Positions 33,495 through 42,055 of a DNA stretch of 64,000 nucleotides are shown here, piece after piece. Position 1 is the stretch's first letter, and every line of letters starts with the position of its first letter. Made by a program: the position numbers and the translations under genes. This stretch comes from Synechococcus sp. CS-1328. GTDB taxonomy: Bacteria > Cyanobacteriota > Cyanobacteriia > PCC-6307 > Cyanobiaceae. The notes under the pieces were generated by a model. The model saw nothing but the letters and a program-made list of their open reading frames with translations, made no database searches and was not told the DNA's origin. The stretch lies in contig NZ_JAHLYT010000071.1 of assembly GCF_025128095.1 (NCBI RefSeq), positions 124,001 to 188,000 of the forward strand. Reading direction: 5' to 3'.

Positions 33495-34235
33495 ATGCCC
33501 ACCACCGAGGCCCAGCGCGCCGAGGGTGTCCATCCCCTGGTGGATGCTCTGGCCGAGAGAATCCGCCAGCAGTGGGCGCTCCTGCCGGAGCTGGCCCCGC
33601 TGGCGGTGGACCCAGCCCTGGAAGCCATCACCGGCAGCCTCGATGGAGAACACCTGTTCATCCGCAACGAGCTGCGTCACTGCCGTGGGCTGCGCAAGCT
33701 GCACCTGGAAACGGCACGGTTGGGTGCCGGCCTTCAGATTCTCCACTGCGTCTTTTTCCCGGATCCTCGCTACGACCTGCCCGTCTTCGGTGCCGACATC
33801 GTGGCGGGGCGCGGCGGAGTATCGGCCGCCATCGTGGACCTCTCTCCGGTGAGCGGCGATCTCCCCGATCGAATCGATGCAGCCCTGGAGGGGCGAGAAC
33901 GCCACACCTATGAAGGCGAACGGGAACTGCCGCCGTGGGGCTCGATCTTTTCGCGGCACGTGCGCTTCGTGCGGCCGGCCAATCCCCAGGAAGAGGAGTG
34001 GTTCATCGAGGAGGTGGCCTGTTTCCTGCAGATCCTGGGTGAGGCGATCAGGGGCACGGAACCACAATCCAGCCATGATCCCGATACGATCAAGCGCTGG
34101 GCTGGTCAGCTCCACTATTGCAAGCAGCAGAAACAAAACGACAAGACCAGACGGGTCCTGGAGAAGGCGTTCAACCCCGAATGGGCCGACCGCTACATCG
34201 AGGAGCTGCTGTTCGACGACCCGGCCCCGCTTTGA
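33495..34235 (+). CDS. pcyA: Phycocyanobilin:ferredoxin oxidoreductase
   Basis: Four-electron reduction of biliverdin IXalpha to phycocyanobilin, the phycobilisome and phytochrome chromophore, using ferredoxin. 246 residues. Glu72, His84 and Asp101 match the catalytic residues E76, H88 and D105 of the Synechocystis enzyme with a constant offset of four; surrounding ETARLGAGLQILHCVFFPDP and PVFGADIVAGRGG are distinctive. The stop TGA overlaps the TTG start of devB, so the pigment gene and exporter are probably one transcript. Confidence 0.97.
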   Translation: MPTTEAQRAEGVHPLVDALAERIRQQWALLPELAPLAVDPALEAITGSLDGEHLFIRNELRHCRGLRKLHLETARLGAGLQILHCVFFPDPRYDLPVFGADIVAGRGGVSAAIVDLSPVSGDLPDRIDAALEGRERHTYEGERELPPWGSIFSRHVRFVRPANPQEEEWFIEEVACFLQILGEAIRGTEPQSSHDPDTIKRWAGQLHYCKQQKQNDKTRRVLEKAFNPEWADRYIEELLFDDPAPL

Positions 34236-35152
34236 GTCTCGAAGGGCTCCGCTCTCGGCCACTGGTCCTGGGTCTTGGCCTGCTGGTGTTGGTGCTCGGC
34301 GGGGTGATCCTGTTCCGACAACGATCCACCCCACCTGTCCGACCTGCTCCGGCTCCTGCGAGCGCCATGACCCAGAAGCTGGAGGCGGTCTCCGCCCTGG
34401 GCCGGCTTGAGCCGGCCGGTGATGTGCGCAAGCTGGCCGAACCGATGAACGGCATGGGGGGCAGCCCACGCATCAAGACCCTGCTGGTGGAGGAAGGCGA
34501 CGCGGTGCGGCGCGATCAGGTGCTGGCCACCTTCGACAGCCGCCCGGGCCTCCTGGCTCAGAAGAATGTGCTCACCACCCGGATCAACAGTCTCCAGAGC
34601 CAGCTGGTGCTGCTGGAGCGGGAAACCAGCCGCTACCGCCGCCTCGCCAGTGCTGGAGCCACCGCCACCGGTGATCTGGAGGTGCGGGAGATCAAGCTGC
34701 TCGAATTGAAAGGCAATCTCGAGGAGGCCCGCTCGGAGCTGCGCCGGGTTGATACCGACCTGGTGGACAGTGAACTCAGGGCCCCGATCGATGGCACAGT
34801 GCTGCACATCTGGACCCGGGCGGGCGAGCGTCCGGGGTCGAACGGCATCCTCGAGCTCGGCGGTGGCACCGGCATGGAGGCGATCGCCGAGGTCTACGAG
34901 AGCGATATCGACCGGATCAGGCTCGGGCAGAAGGTGCGGATCACCAGTGAAAACGGCGGGTTCAGCGGCAGCCTGGCCGGCCGCGTGATCCGGATCAGCC
35001 CGCAGGTGCGCCAGCGCGATGTGCTGTCGACCGACCCCACCGGCGATGCCGATGCCCGGGTTGTGGAGGTGCGTCTGGCCATCGATCCAGCCGACATGGA
35101 GCGGGTGCGTCGCCTCGCCGGCCTCAAGATCGTCACCCGATTCGAGAGCTGA
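34232..35152 (+). CDS. devB: DevB-type membrane fusion protein (HlyD family)
   Basis: Periplasmic adaptor linking an ABC transporter to an outer-membrane channel. 306 residues if started at TTG 34232 (TTGA overlap with pcyA). One N-terminal span (about 10-27), then RLEPAGDVRKL, a lipoyl-like segment (VEEGDAVRRDQVLATFDS), a coiled-coil hairpin (about 105-185), GTVLHIWTRAGERPG and the beta-barrel. In Anabaena DevBCA exports heterocyst glycolipids; in unicellular species the substrate is not known. Confidence 0.92.
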   Translation: MSLEGLRSRPLVLGLGLLVLVLGGVILFRQRSTPPVRPAPAPASAMTQKLEAVSALGRLEPAGDVRKLAEPMNGMGGSPRIKTLLVEEGDAVRRDQVLATFDSRPGLLAQKNVLTTRINSLQSQLVLLERETSRYRRLASAGATATGDLEVREIKLLELKGNLEEARSELRRVDTDLVDSELRAPIDGTVLHIWTRAGERPGSNGILELGGGTGMEAIAEVYESDIDRIRLGQKVRITSENGGFSGSLAGRVIRISPQVRQRDVLSTDPTGDADARVVEVRLAIDPADMERVRRLAGLKIVTRFES

Positions 35153-35162
35153 GGTGGATCGG

Positions 35163-36350
35163 ATGCAACCCCTGGCGGCACTGGCTTCGCTGTGGTCGTC
35201 CAGGCGCATTCCGATGTCCTGGCTGCTGCTCACCCGTCAGCCGGCCCGGCTGGCCGTGGCCCTGGCGGGCATCAGCTTCGCCGGCATCCTGATGTTCATG
35301 CAGTTCGGCTTCCGCGACGGACTGTTTGATGCCAGCGTCACGATCCACAAGCTCTTCGATGCCGATCTGGTGCTGCTGAGCCCCCGCTCCAGCAGTTCGG
35401 TGAGCATGGCCGGTTTTCCGCGGCGCCGGCTGGTACAGACCCTGGCCGATCCCGATGTGGCTGGGATCACCCCGGTGCACTGGAGCCTGCTGCTCTGGCG
35501 CAATCCCCAGACCCGGGCCACCCGCTCCCTGCTCACCCTGGGCTTCGAACCGGACGATCCCCTGTTCACCGACCCCAGCCTGGCCGCCAAGAGCCAGGTG
35601 CTGACCCAGCGTGGACGGGTGCTGTTCGATGAGCTGTCCCGGCCGGAGTTCGGCCCTGTGGCCGAGTGGTTCCGCCAGGGCCGACAGGTGGAGAGTGAAA
35701 TCTCCGGCAAACGGGTGCGGGTAGCAGGCCTGGTGGCTCTCGGTACCTCGTTCGGAGCCGATGGCAATCTGCTCACCAGCAGTGAGACCTATCTCAGCCT
35801 CCTGCCCGACACCCCTCCGGGCAGCATCGAAGTCGGTCTGATCCGCCTGCGACCGGGATCCGATGTTGCTGCTGTGCAGCGTCGCCTGCAAGCAGCCCTG
35901 CCGCAGGACGTGCGCGTCTACACCAAGCAGGGCTTCATCAACTTCGAGATGAACTACTGGCGCGACAGCACCTCGATCGGCTTCATCTTCACCCTCGGGG
36001 CGGCGATGGGCTTCATCGTGGGCTGTGTGATCGTCTACCAGATTCTCTATTCCGACGTCAGTGATCATCTGCCCGAATACGCCACCTTGATGGCCATGGG
36101 CTATCGCCTCTCCACCCTGCTGGGCGTGGTGGCGCGTGAAGGCTTCTTTCTGGCGATCCTCGGCTACCTGCCTGCCTACGCCGCCGGCGAGGGCCTCTAC
36201 GTGCTGGTGCGCAACGCCACCAACCTGCCGGTGGGCATGGACACAGCTCGGGCGGTGCTGGTCTTCGCTCTGATCCTGGTGATGTGCATGGGCTCAGCGG
36301 CCCTGGCCATGCGCCGGCTGGCCGATGCTGATCCAGCTGAAATCTTCTGA
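35163..36350 (+). CDS. devC: DevC-type ABC transporter permease
   Basis: 395 residues of the MacB-like (FtsX-type) permease family: an N-terminal span (FAGILMFMQFGFRDGLFD), a large extracytoplasmic domain and three C-terminal spans (about 275-300, 325-345, 360-385). Forms the inner-membrane pump with DevA and docks DevB. ATG 35163 is 10 bp after the devB stop. The stop codon heads a run of TGA-led pyrimidine repeats. Confidence 0.93.
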   Translation: MQPLAALASLWSSRRIPMSWLLLTRQPARLAVALAGISFAGILMFMQFGFRDGLFDASVTIHKLFDADLVLLSPRSSSSVSMAGFPRRRLVQTLADPDVAGITPVHWSLLLWRNPQTRATRSLLTLGFEPDDPLFTDPSLAAKSQVLTQRGRVLFDELSRPEFGPVAEWFRQGRQVESEISGKRVRVAGLVALGTSFGADGNLLTSSETYLSLLPDTPPGSIEVGLIRLRPGSDVAAVQRRLQAALPQDVRVYTKQGFINFEMNYWRDSTSIGFIFTLGAAMGFIVGCVIVYQILYSDVSDHLPEYATLMAMGYRLSTLLGVVAREGFFLAILGYLPAYAAGEGLYVLVRNATNLPVGMDTARAVLVFALILVMCMGSAALAMRRLADADPAEIF

Positions 36351-36426
36351 CCCTCTCCTCTGAATCTCCCTCTTCTGAATCTCTTTTCTGACGCTTTCTG
36401 TCTTCAGGACCACTCTTCAGGACCTC
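36348..36426 (+). repeat. TGA-headed repeats and pyrimidine tract after devC
   Basis: From the devC stop: TGACCCTCTCCTC (36348), TGAATCTCCCTCTTC (36361), TGAATCTCTTTTC (36376), TGACGCTTTCTG (36389). Then a 13-bp duplicate TCTTCAGGACCAC / TCTTCAGGACCTC (36401-36413, 36414-36426). The last codons of devC (GAA ATC TTC) already fit the pattern. From 36427 to the devA ATG the DNA stays pyrimidine-rich and has no Shine-Dalgarno motif. Confidence 0.75.
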
Positions 36427-36459
36427 TCTTCCGTCCGCTTCCGTTCCCCTTCCCCGGCC

Positions 36460-37212
36460 ATGTCCGTCGACCCTCTTGCCACCGCGACTGCGCCCCAGCA
36501 GGGTGGCCCCAGCGTGGCGTTACGGGGGCTGAGCCACTGGTACGGCAGCGGCGCCATGGAGCGGCAGGTGCTGCAGGGGATCGATCTGGAGATTCATCCC
36601 GGCGAGGTGGTTCTGCTCACGGGGCCATCCGGCTGCGGCAAGACCACCCTGCTCACCCTGGTGGGGGCGTTGCGCCAGGTGCAGGAGGGTTCGGTGCGGG
36701 TGCTCGGCCAGGAGCTGCTCGACTCCAACAGGCGCCAGCGCCAGCGACTTCGCCGTCAGATCGGCATGATCTTCCAGGGGCACAACCTGCTGGGCTTCCT
36801 CAGCGCTGAGCAGAACGTGCAGATGGGCTCCGATCTGCTGCCCGATCTCGGCTATCGCGCCCGCCGCGACCAGGCCCGTGAATGGCTGCGGGCCGTAGGA
36901 CTGGGAGATCACCTCGGCAAGCTGCCCCACGATCTTTCCGGTGGCCAGAAGCAGCGCGTGGCGATCGCGCGTGCCCTGGCCTCCCATCCGCGCCTGCTGC
37001 TGGCCGACGAGCCCACCGCAGCCCTCGACAGCCGCAGCGGCCGTGAAGTGGTGGAGCTGCTGCGGGGGTTGGCCCGCGAGCAGGGCTGCGCCGTGCTGAT
37101 GGTGACCCATGATCCCCGCATCCTCGATGTGGCTGATCGTCTGGTGCGGATGGAGGATGGCTGCCTGCAGGAGCAGGAAGACATGCGGCCGCTAGTGAAC
37201 GCCACGGCTTAA
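36460..37212 (+). CDS. devA: DevA-type ABC transporter ATPase
   Basis: 250 residues. Walker A GPSGCGKT (55-62), signature LSGGQ (159-163), Walker B LLLADEP (179-185), and a D-loop TAALDSRSG. Belongs to the MacB/LolD-like group that energises FtsX-type permeases. Third gene of the pcyA-devBCA unit, separated from devC by the 109-bp repeat and pyrimidine segment. Confidence 0.95.
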   Translation: MSVDPLATATAPQQGGPSVALRGLSHWYGSGAMERQVLQGIDLEIHPGEVVLLTGPSGCGKTTLLTLVGALRQVQEGSVRVLGQELLDSNRRQRQRLRRQIGMIFQGHNLLGFLSAEQNVQMGSDLLPDLGYRARRDQAREWLRAVGLGDHLGKLPHDLSGGQKQRVAIARALASHPRLLLADEPTAALDSRSGREVVELLRGLAREQGCAVLMVTHDPRILDVADRLVRMEDGCLQEQEDMRPLVNATA

Positions 37213-37345
37213 GGGCTTAAGCCAAGTCCTCAGCAGGTCCTTGAGCGGGGTCTCAGGAGGGCAGGCTTACGGGAATCCCCAGCCAAGTGCTGACGGTCGG
37301 TTGGCTAGGGTTGAAGTTCAGCCATTTCCACTTACCGCAGGCCGT

Positions 37346-37501
37346 ATGTCCAAGCGCAGGAATCTCAAGAAGGAAAAGCAGGAACGCAACCGCGCTTACG
37401 CGCGCAAGTTCAAGAAGCGCAAGCTGCGCAACGACGGCCGCGGTGAAGGTGCCGGCAATGGCGTGACCGGCACGGCCAACAACGGCGGCGCCGCTGATTG
37501 A
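37346..37501 (+). CDS. Small basic protein, 51 aa
   Basis: MSKRRNLKKEKQERNRAYAR followed by KFKKRKLRND and a Gly/Asn/Thr tail. Strongly basic helix, consistent with RNA or ribosome binding; the first 28 residues resemble a short protein I recall from many cyanobacteria. The longer frame to 37241 includes devA's 3' region and is unlikely. Followed directly by a strong terminator. Confidence 0.75.
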   Translation: MSKRRNLKKEKQERNRAYARKFKKRKLRNDGRGEGAGNGVTGTANNGGAAD

Positions 37502-37556
37502 GTCCAGCTGCTTGCTGGACCCAGAGCGTCGAGGATCCTGCGGGATCCTTTTTTTT
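37502..37556 (+). terminator. Rho-independent terminator after the small basic protein gene
   Basis: Hairpin AGGATCC (37532-37538), loop TGCG, GGATCCT (37543-37549) followed by a T run of eight to 37556. A second hairpin (GTCCAG / CTGGAC, 37502-37520) precedes it. Confidence 0.85.
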
Positions 37557-37682
37557 CGCCCAGCTGTGTGCCCGGCGCCCTGCCGGCCGAGGCTTCGGCC
37601 TCAGCGGCGCGCCTCCTGTTCTGCGCCTCGCTGCTGCCTCTGGTTCTGCAGAGCCGAGGCCCATCCCCCCTCCTGAGCGGCC

Positions 37683-38615
37683 ATGTTTCTGAGCGTCGTC
37701 ATCCCCACCTACAACCGCCTGCCGATCCTGCGCAAGTGCCTGCTGGCGCTCGAGGCCCAGCAGCTGGAAGCGCCGGTTGAGGATTTCGAGGTGGTGCTGG
37801 TCGACGACGGCTCCACCGATGACACCGTCGCCTGGCTCGAGCAGCAGGCCGATGCGCTTCCCCATCTCCGTCTGGTTCGCCAGGAACACGGAGGCCCGGC
37901 CGAAGGCCGGAACCGTGGTGTCGATCACGCCCGCGGCGACGTGATCGTGTTCATCGACAGTGATCTGGTGGTGCTGCCAAACTTTCTCTGCTGCCATGCC
38001 CGCGCCTTGCAGCACAGTTGGCAGGGCCGCGGCAACAAGCTCTGCTTCACCTATGGCGCCGTGATCAACACCGCCAATTTCGAGGCGCCCACCAGCGAAC
38101 CGCACAAGCTCAACGACCACTCCTGGGCCTATTTCGCCACCGGCAACGTGGCGATCGATCGGGAGCTGCTGGAGCGCTCCGGCCTGTTCGACACCAGCTT
38201 CCGCCTGTATGGCTGGGAGGACCTGGAGCTGGGGGAACGGCTGCGCCGGCTCGGTGTGGTGCTGGTGCGTTGTCCAGAAGCCGTGGGCTATCACTGGCAT
38301 CCGCCCCTGAGCCTTGAGCAGATCCCTGACCTGATCCGGGTCGAACGGGAGCGGGCCAAGATGGGACTGGTGTTCTTCCGCAAGCACCCCACCCGGCGGG
38401 TGCGCTTCATCATCCAGTACACCTGGCTGCATCGCGCCCTCTGGGAGCTGCTCACGGTTGGTGGCCTGCTCAATGAACGCAGCCTCAGACCCTTGCTGGC
38501 CTGGCTAATTCGCCACGGCAAGGCGGGGCTGGCGATGGAGCTGCTGCGGCTGCCGCTCAACCGCATCGGCGTGCGGGCGCTCTATGGGGAAGCGCGCCAG
38601 GCGGGTCTGGCCTGA
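37683..38615 (+). CDS. Family 2 glycosyltransferase
   Basis: 310 residues, GT-A fold: SVVIPTYNR at the N-terminus, Asp41-Asp42 (VLVDDGSTDDT), DSD at 92-94 (metal-binding), and a downstream GWEDLELGERL acid-base segment. Likely cytoplasmic, with a helical C-terminus. Acceptor and donor are unknown; envelope polysaccharide or glycolipid synthesis is possible. Not obviously linked to rpsB. Confidence 0.9.
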   Translation: MFLSVVIPTYNRLPILRKCLLALEAQQLEAPVEDFEVVLVDDGSTDDTVAWLEQQADALPHLRLVRQEHGGPAEGRNRGVDHARGDVIVFIDSDLVVLPNFLCCHARALQHSWQGRGNKLCFTYGAVINTANFEAPTSEPHKLNDHSWAYFATGNVAIDRELLERSGLFDTSFRLYGWEDLELGERLRRLGVVLVRCPEAVGYHWHPPLSLEQIPDLIRVERERAKMGLVFFRKHPTRRVRFIIQYTWLHRALWELLTVGGLLNERSLRPLLAWLIRHGKAGLAMELLRLPLNRIGVRALYGEARQAGLA

Positions 38616-38794
38616 GGGGCTGCGGAGCCAGCAACACCATTTGATACGGTGTCAAGGTCCCATTCACCGCACACCTGTCCGTTTCGGGTGATCGGGCATG
38701 ACGTTGCCAACCTCGCCTTCCAAGGCAGTTGGCCTATTGCAGTCGTGCCAACGGATCCCAGGCAGGTGGAGGCCAACCCGAAACTTCCCGATTC
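38616..38794 (+). promoter_or_regulatory. rpsB leader region
   Basis: 179 bp upstream of rpsB. TTTGATACGGT near 38640 could supply a TANNNT -10 box. GCCAAC and GTTGGC around 38707-38733 can pair as part of a leader structure. Bacterial rpsB leaders often bind S2 for feedback control; the sequence does not prove this here. Confidence 0.35.
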
Positions 38795-39511
38795 ATGGCT
38801 GTTGTCACCCTTTCCGAAATGATGGAGGCGGGTGCCCACTTTGGGCACCAGACCCGCCGCTGGAATCCCAAGATGTCGCGCTACATCTATTGCGCGCGCA
38901 ATGGGGTCCACATCATCGACCTTGTGCAGACTGCCGTCTGCATGAACAACGCTTACAAGTGGGTGCGTAGTGCCGCCCGCAGCGGCAAGCGTTTCCTGTT
39001 CGTGGGCACCAAGAAGCAGGCCTCCGAAGTGATCGCCATTGAGGCCACACGCTGCGGTGCGTCCTACGTCAATCAGCGCTGGCTGGGCGGCATGCTCACC
39101 AACTGGACCACGATGCGGGCCCGCATCGACCGCCTCAAGGACCTGGAGCGCATGGAGAGCTCCGGTGCCATCGCCATGCGCCCCAAGAAGGAGGGAGCTG
39201 TCCTGCGTCGTGAACTCGAGCGCCTCCAGAAGTACCTGGGTGGACTGAAGAACATGCGTCGCCTTCCGGACGTGGTTGTTCTGGTGGACCAGCGCCGCGA
39301 GACCAACGCGGTGCTCGAGGCCCGCAAGCTGGATATCCCCCTGGTGTCGATGCTCGACACCAATTGCGATCCTGACCTCTGCGACGTGCCGATTCCCTGC
39401 AACGACGACGCCGTGCGTTCGGTGCAGCTGGTGCTGGGCCGCCTCGCCGATGCGATCAATGAAGGCCGCCACGGTGCCCAGGACCAGCGCGGCGGCGACG
39501 ACGAGGGCTGA
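38795..39511 (+). CDS. rpsB: Small ribosomal subunit protein uS2
   Basis: 238 residues from ATG 38795. [43 protein letters not shown], and [16 protein letters not shown] are standard S2 landmarks. Paired with tsf as in most bacteria, 332 bp apart. A short acidic/Gly tail ends the protein. The stop codon begins a long series of TGA-headed repeats. Confidence 0.98.
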   Translation: MAVVTLSEMMEAGAHFGHQTRRWNPKMSRYIYCARNGVHIIDLVQTAVCMNNAYKWVRSAARSGKRFLFVGTKKQASEVIAIEATRCGASYVNQRWLGGMLTNWTTMRARIDRLKDLERMESSGAIAMRPKKEGAVLRRELERLQKYLGGLKNMRRLPDVVVLVDQRRETNAVLEARKLDIPLVSMLDTNCDPDLCDVPIPCNDDAVRSVQLVLGRLADAINEGRHGAQDQRGGDDEG

Positions 39512-39843
39512 GTCGTCTGCTTTGAAGTCTTCTCAGTTGATGTTTCTCCGTTGAAGTCGCCTTATCAGAGTCGTCTCCTTTGAGTGGCTTCAACTGAGGA
39601 GTTTCATTAAAGTGACTTCAGAGCATCGTCGTCTGAGATGTCCACCTTGATGGTGGACCCGATCCAGAACGGAGAGTCCGGTGGATTCTCCTTGATTTCC
39701 ATTTCGTTTGTTCAGAGACTCGGGCGCTTCGCCACGCCAGCTCACTGGTCCATCGCATTAACGCTGACTGGTGACACGGGTCTGCCGCAACGCCCAGGCG
39801 GCTTTCAGAGACTGGGCACCTTCCCTTCCCCTCCACCCCACCC
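39509..39843 (+). repeat. rpsB-tsf spacer: TGA-headed repeats, hairpins, pyrimidine leader
   Basis: 332 bp without a gene. From the rpsB stop, TGA recurs at 39509, 39523, 39538, 39552, 39581, 39595 and 39613. Two 16-mers, GAGTCGTCTGCTTTGA (39510) and GAGTCGTCTCCTTTGA (39568), differ by one base. A hairpin GTCCACC-TTGAT-GGTGGAC lies at 39640-39658, and GGAGA/TCTCC can pair nearby. The last 30 bases before the tsf ATG are almost pure pyrimidine. The spacer may contain the tsf promoter; I see no intrinsic terminator. Confidence 0.7.
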
Positions 39844-40506
39844 ATGGCTGAGATTTCAGCGAAGCTTGTCAAGGAACTGCGCGACAAGACCGGCGCAGGG
39901 ATGATGGACTGCAAGAAAGCCCTGGCCGAATCCGGCGGGGACATGACCAAGGCCAGCGAGTGGCTGCGCCAGAAGGGCATTGCCAGCGCCGAAAAGAAAG
40001 CTGGCCGCACGGCCGCTGAGGGTGCCATCGGCAGCTACATCCATACGGGAGCCCGCGTCGGCGTGCTTGTGGAGGTGAACTGCGAGACCGATTTCGTCGC
40101 TCGCGGTGAGGTGTTCCAGGAACTGCTGCGCAACGTCGCCATGCAGATCGCCGCCTGCCCTGGCGTGGAATACGTGGCCGTCGACAACATCCCTGCCGAG
40201 ATCGCCGAACGCGAGAAGGCGATCGAGATGGGTCGCGATGACCTGGCGGGCAAGAAAGAGCAGATGAAGGTGAAGATCGTCGAAGGGCGCATCGGCAAGC
40301 GTCTCAAGGAGATGGCCCTGCTGGAGCAGGCCTTCATCAAGGACAACACCCTGACCGTGGCGGAACTGGTCAAGCAGGTGGCCGGCAAGGTGGGCGAAAA
40401 CATCCAGGTGCGTCGCTTCACCCGCTACACCCTCGGTGAAGGGATTGAAGTGGAACAGTCTGACTTCGCCGCCGAAGTGGCCGCCATGTCCGGCAAGGCA
40501 GCCTGA
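39844..40506 (+). CDS. tsf: Elongation factor Ts
   Basis: Nucleotide-exchange factor for EF-Tu. 220 residues, the short cyanobacterial/plastid form. [24 protein letters not shown] (UBA-like domain), the TDFVAR motif in [10 protein letters not shown], and a single compact core domain ending in [14 protein letters not shown]. No Shine-Dalgarno motif; CCCTTCCCCTCCACCCCACCC immediately precedes the ATG except for its last base context. Confidence 0.97.
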   Translation: MAEISAKLVKELRDKTGAGMMDCKKALAESGGDMTKASEWLRQKGIASAEKKAGRTAAEGAIGSYIHTGARVGVLVEVNCETDFVARGEVFQELLRNVAMQIAACPGVEYVAVDNIPAEIAEREKAIEMGRDDLAGKKEQMKVKIVEGRIGKRLKEMALLEQAFIKDNTLTVAELVKQVAGKVGENIQVRRFTRYTLGEGIEVEQSDFAAEVAAMSGKAA

Positions 40507-40531
40507 GCCGCTGATCACTCCCGACTCACCG

Positions 40532-42055
40532 ATGTCCCTGCTCGAAGCCAGACGAGCCCGTCTGGCCCTGATCGACCAGGTGAAAGGCGACAATGCCAAG
40601 CGATACAGAGCCCTGGCCCTGTATCTGCAGGTGCTGCGCGAAGGCCTGCTGAACCGGATTCAGCAGGCCTGTTTTCATCTGGCCACGCAGGTGTATCCCC
40701 AGCGCTATGCCGCCCTGCGGCCGCCCCAGCGTCTGGAACTGCATCGCCGTCTTGAGGCGCTGGTGGAACGGTGCAGCACCCTGCTCACGGTGGAGCAGCT
40801 GGCGGTTCTGGCTCACCAGCAGGCCCAGCAGAAGATGGCGCGCAGCCAGCGCCAGCAGCGCCGTTTTCTGCAGTCGCTGCGCGACTCTGCCGAGCAGACC
40901 GTGCAGCGGCCTGAGCGAGATCAGGTTGAACCACTGCCTCAGGGGTCGATCCGACTAGGGCTCGATTTGCCCCTGTCCACCGATCTGTTGGCCGGCCAGG
41001 AGCTGTTCACCGCCGGGCTCCCCTCACGGGTGCCAGCAGCGGACGCAGCGGCCCATGGAACGGATCTCTTCGATCAGCCTAGTGACGCTGAGGGGCCTGT
41101 TGATCCAGACAGTCTTGTTGATCCAGACAGTCTTCTTCATCCAGACAGTCTGATGGATCTTGATGCTCTGGATCGTGATGATCTGGACACCGATGATCTG
41201 GACAGCCATGTGTTTGACCTTGACGGCCTCGTGGACGGCCTCGACGGGGATGACCTGGAGAGCACTGAAGCGGAGTCCACCGGGTCCATGGATCCAGAGT
41301 CCGAGGCCTCCCATTCGGCCTTGATGAAAGCTTTTGGGCAGTTGCTGGAGGCCTCCCTGCGCGATGGTCCCGCCGGCTTGAGTGGCCGGGCTCGATCAGA
41401 CCGTGCCGATGATCCAGATGAGTCTCAGTCGGATCAGCTGCGCTCGGATCAGCCTGAGAATGATCATTCTGAGTCAGATCAGTTTGAGTCAGATCAGCCT
41501 GAGTCAGATCAGCTTGCGCAGGCCTCCTCCGCACCAGAGTCTCTCTGGACTCAGGGATCGTTGCCCACGGATCCTGTGGCGCTGACGCTCTGGTTCGAGG
41601 GCATGGAGACGGCGCTGACGCGCCGACTGCGCAATCTCTCCCATGCGATCAATGTGGAGTTGCTGCGCCTGGGGCTGATTCGCAGCCTGCTGCCTGTGAA
41701 CCTGCTCGATGCGGTGCTGCAGGGCCAGGTGGATACCCTGCCGGCGGGGCCCAACCTGGTACGACTGGCTCTGTCGTTCCCCGATCCAAGCGGTCAGGGC
41801 AGTCTCGAATCGATCGCGCTGCTGTTGCGTTCGGCAGATCTCGAACTGGAGCTGCCCAGCTTGCGAACCTGCCGGCGGCGGCTGGAGCAGGTGCTGCAGG
41901 AGGATCGCAGAATGGCCGAGCAGTTTCGCCGTCTGGAGCGGCGGATCCAGGTGCTGGAAGCTGAGGTTCTGTGGCTGGAGGACAACAACAGGCTGAAACC
42001 AACCCAGGAGCCATCCCCGCAGGAGATCTCCCCGCAGGAGCCACCGGCGAGCTGA
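40532..42055 (+). CDS. Hypothetical protein with two acidic repeat regions, 507 aa
   Basis: No recognised domain. N-terminal helical region (1-125) rich in Gln/Arg, possibly coiled coil. Middle acidic low-complexity segments at about 178-255 (VDPDSL repeats, DDLD-type runs) and 289-330 (ESDQ repeats). C-terminal helical region (about 345-490), the last part (ASDLELELPS...RRLERRIQVLEAEVLWLEDNN) looking like a coiled coil. Coded between tsf and recG and overlapping recG by 85 bp. The ends resemble a protein I recall at this place in picocyanobacteria; the acidic insert is probably lineage-specific. Confidence 0.75.
   Translation: MSLLEARRARLALIDQVKGDNAKRYRALALYLQVLREGLLNRIQQACFHLATQVYPQRYAALRPPQRLELHRRLEALVERCSTLLTVEQLAVLAHQQAQQKMARSQRQQRRFLQSLRDSAEQTVQRPERDQVEPLPQGSIRLGLDLPLSTDLLAGQELFTAGLPSRVPAADAAAHGTDLFDQPSDAEGPVDPDSLVDPDSLLHPDSLMDLDALDRDDLDTDDLDSHVFDLDGLVDGLDGDDLESTEAESTGSMDPESEASHSALMKAFGQLLEASLRDGPAGLSGRARSDRADDPDESQSDQLRSDQPENDHSESDQFESDQPESDQLAQASSAPESLWTQGSLPTDPVALTLWFEGMETALTRRLRNLSHAINVELLRLGLIRSLLPVNLLDAVLQGQVDTLPAGPNLVRLALSFPDPSGQGSLESIALLLRSADLELELPSLRTCRRRLEQVLQEDRRMAEQFRRLERRIQVLEAEVLWLEDNNRLKPTQEPSPQEISPQEPPAS
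41099..41152 (+). repeat. 18-bp in-frame tandem repeat, 3 copies
   Basis: GTTGATCCAGACAGTCTT (41099-41116) repeated exactly at 41117-41134, then CTTCATCCAGACAGTCTG (41135-41152). Codes for VDPDSL, VDPDSL, LHPDSL. Looser GAT-rich repeats continue to about 41220. Confidence 0.9.
41471..41515 (+). repeat. 15-bp in-frame tandem repeat, 3 copies
   Basis: GAGTCAGATCAGTTT (41471), GAGTCAGATCAGCCT (41486), GAGTCAGATCAGCTT (41501), coding for ESDQF, ESDQP, ESDQL. Degenerate copies extend upstream to about 41430. Confidence 0.9.
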
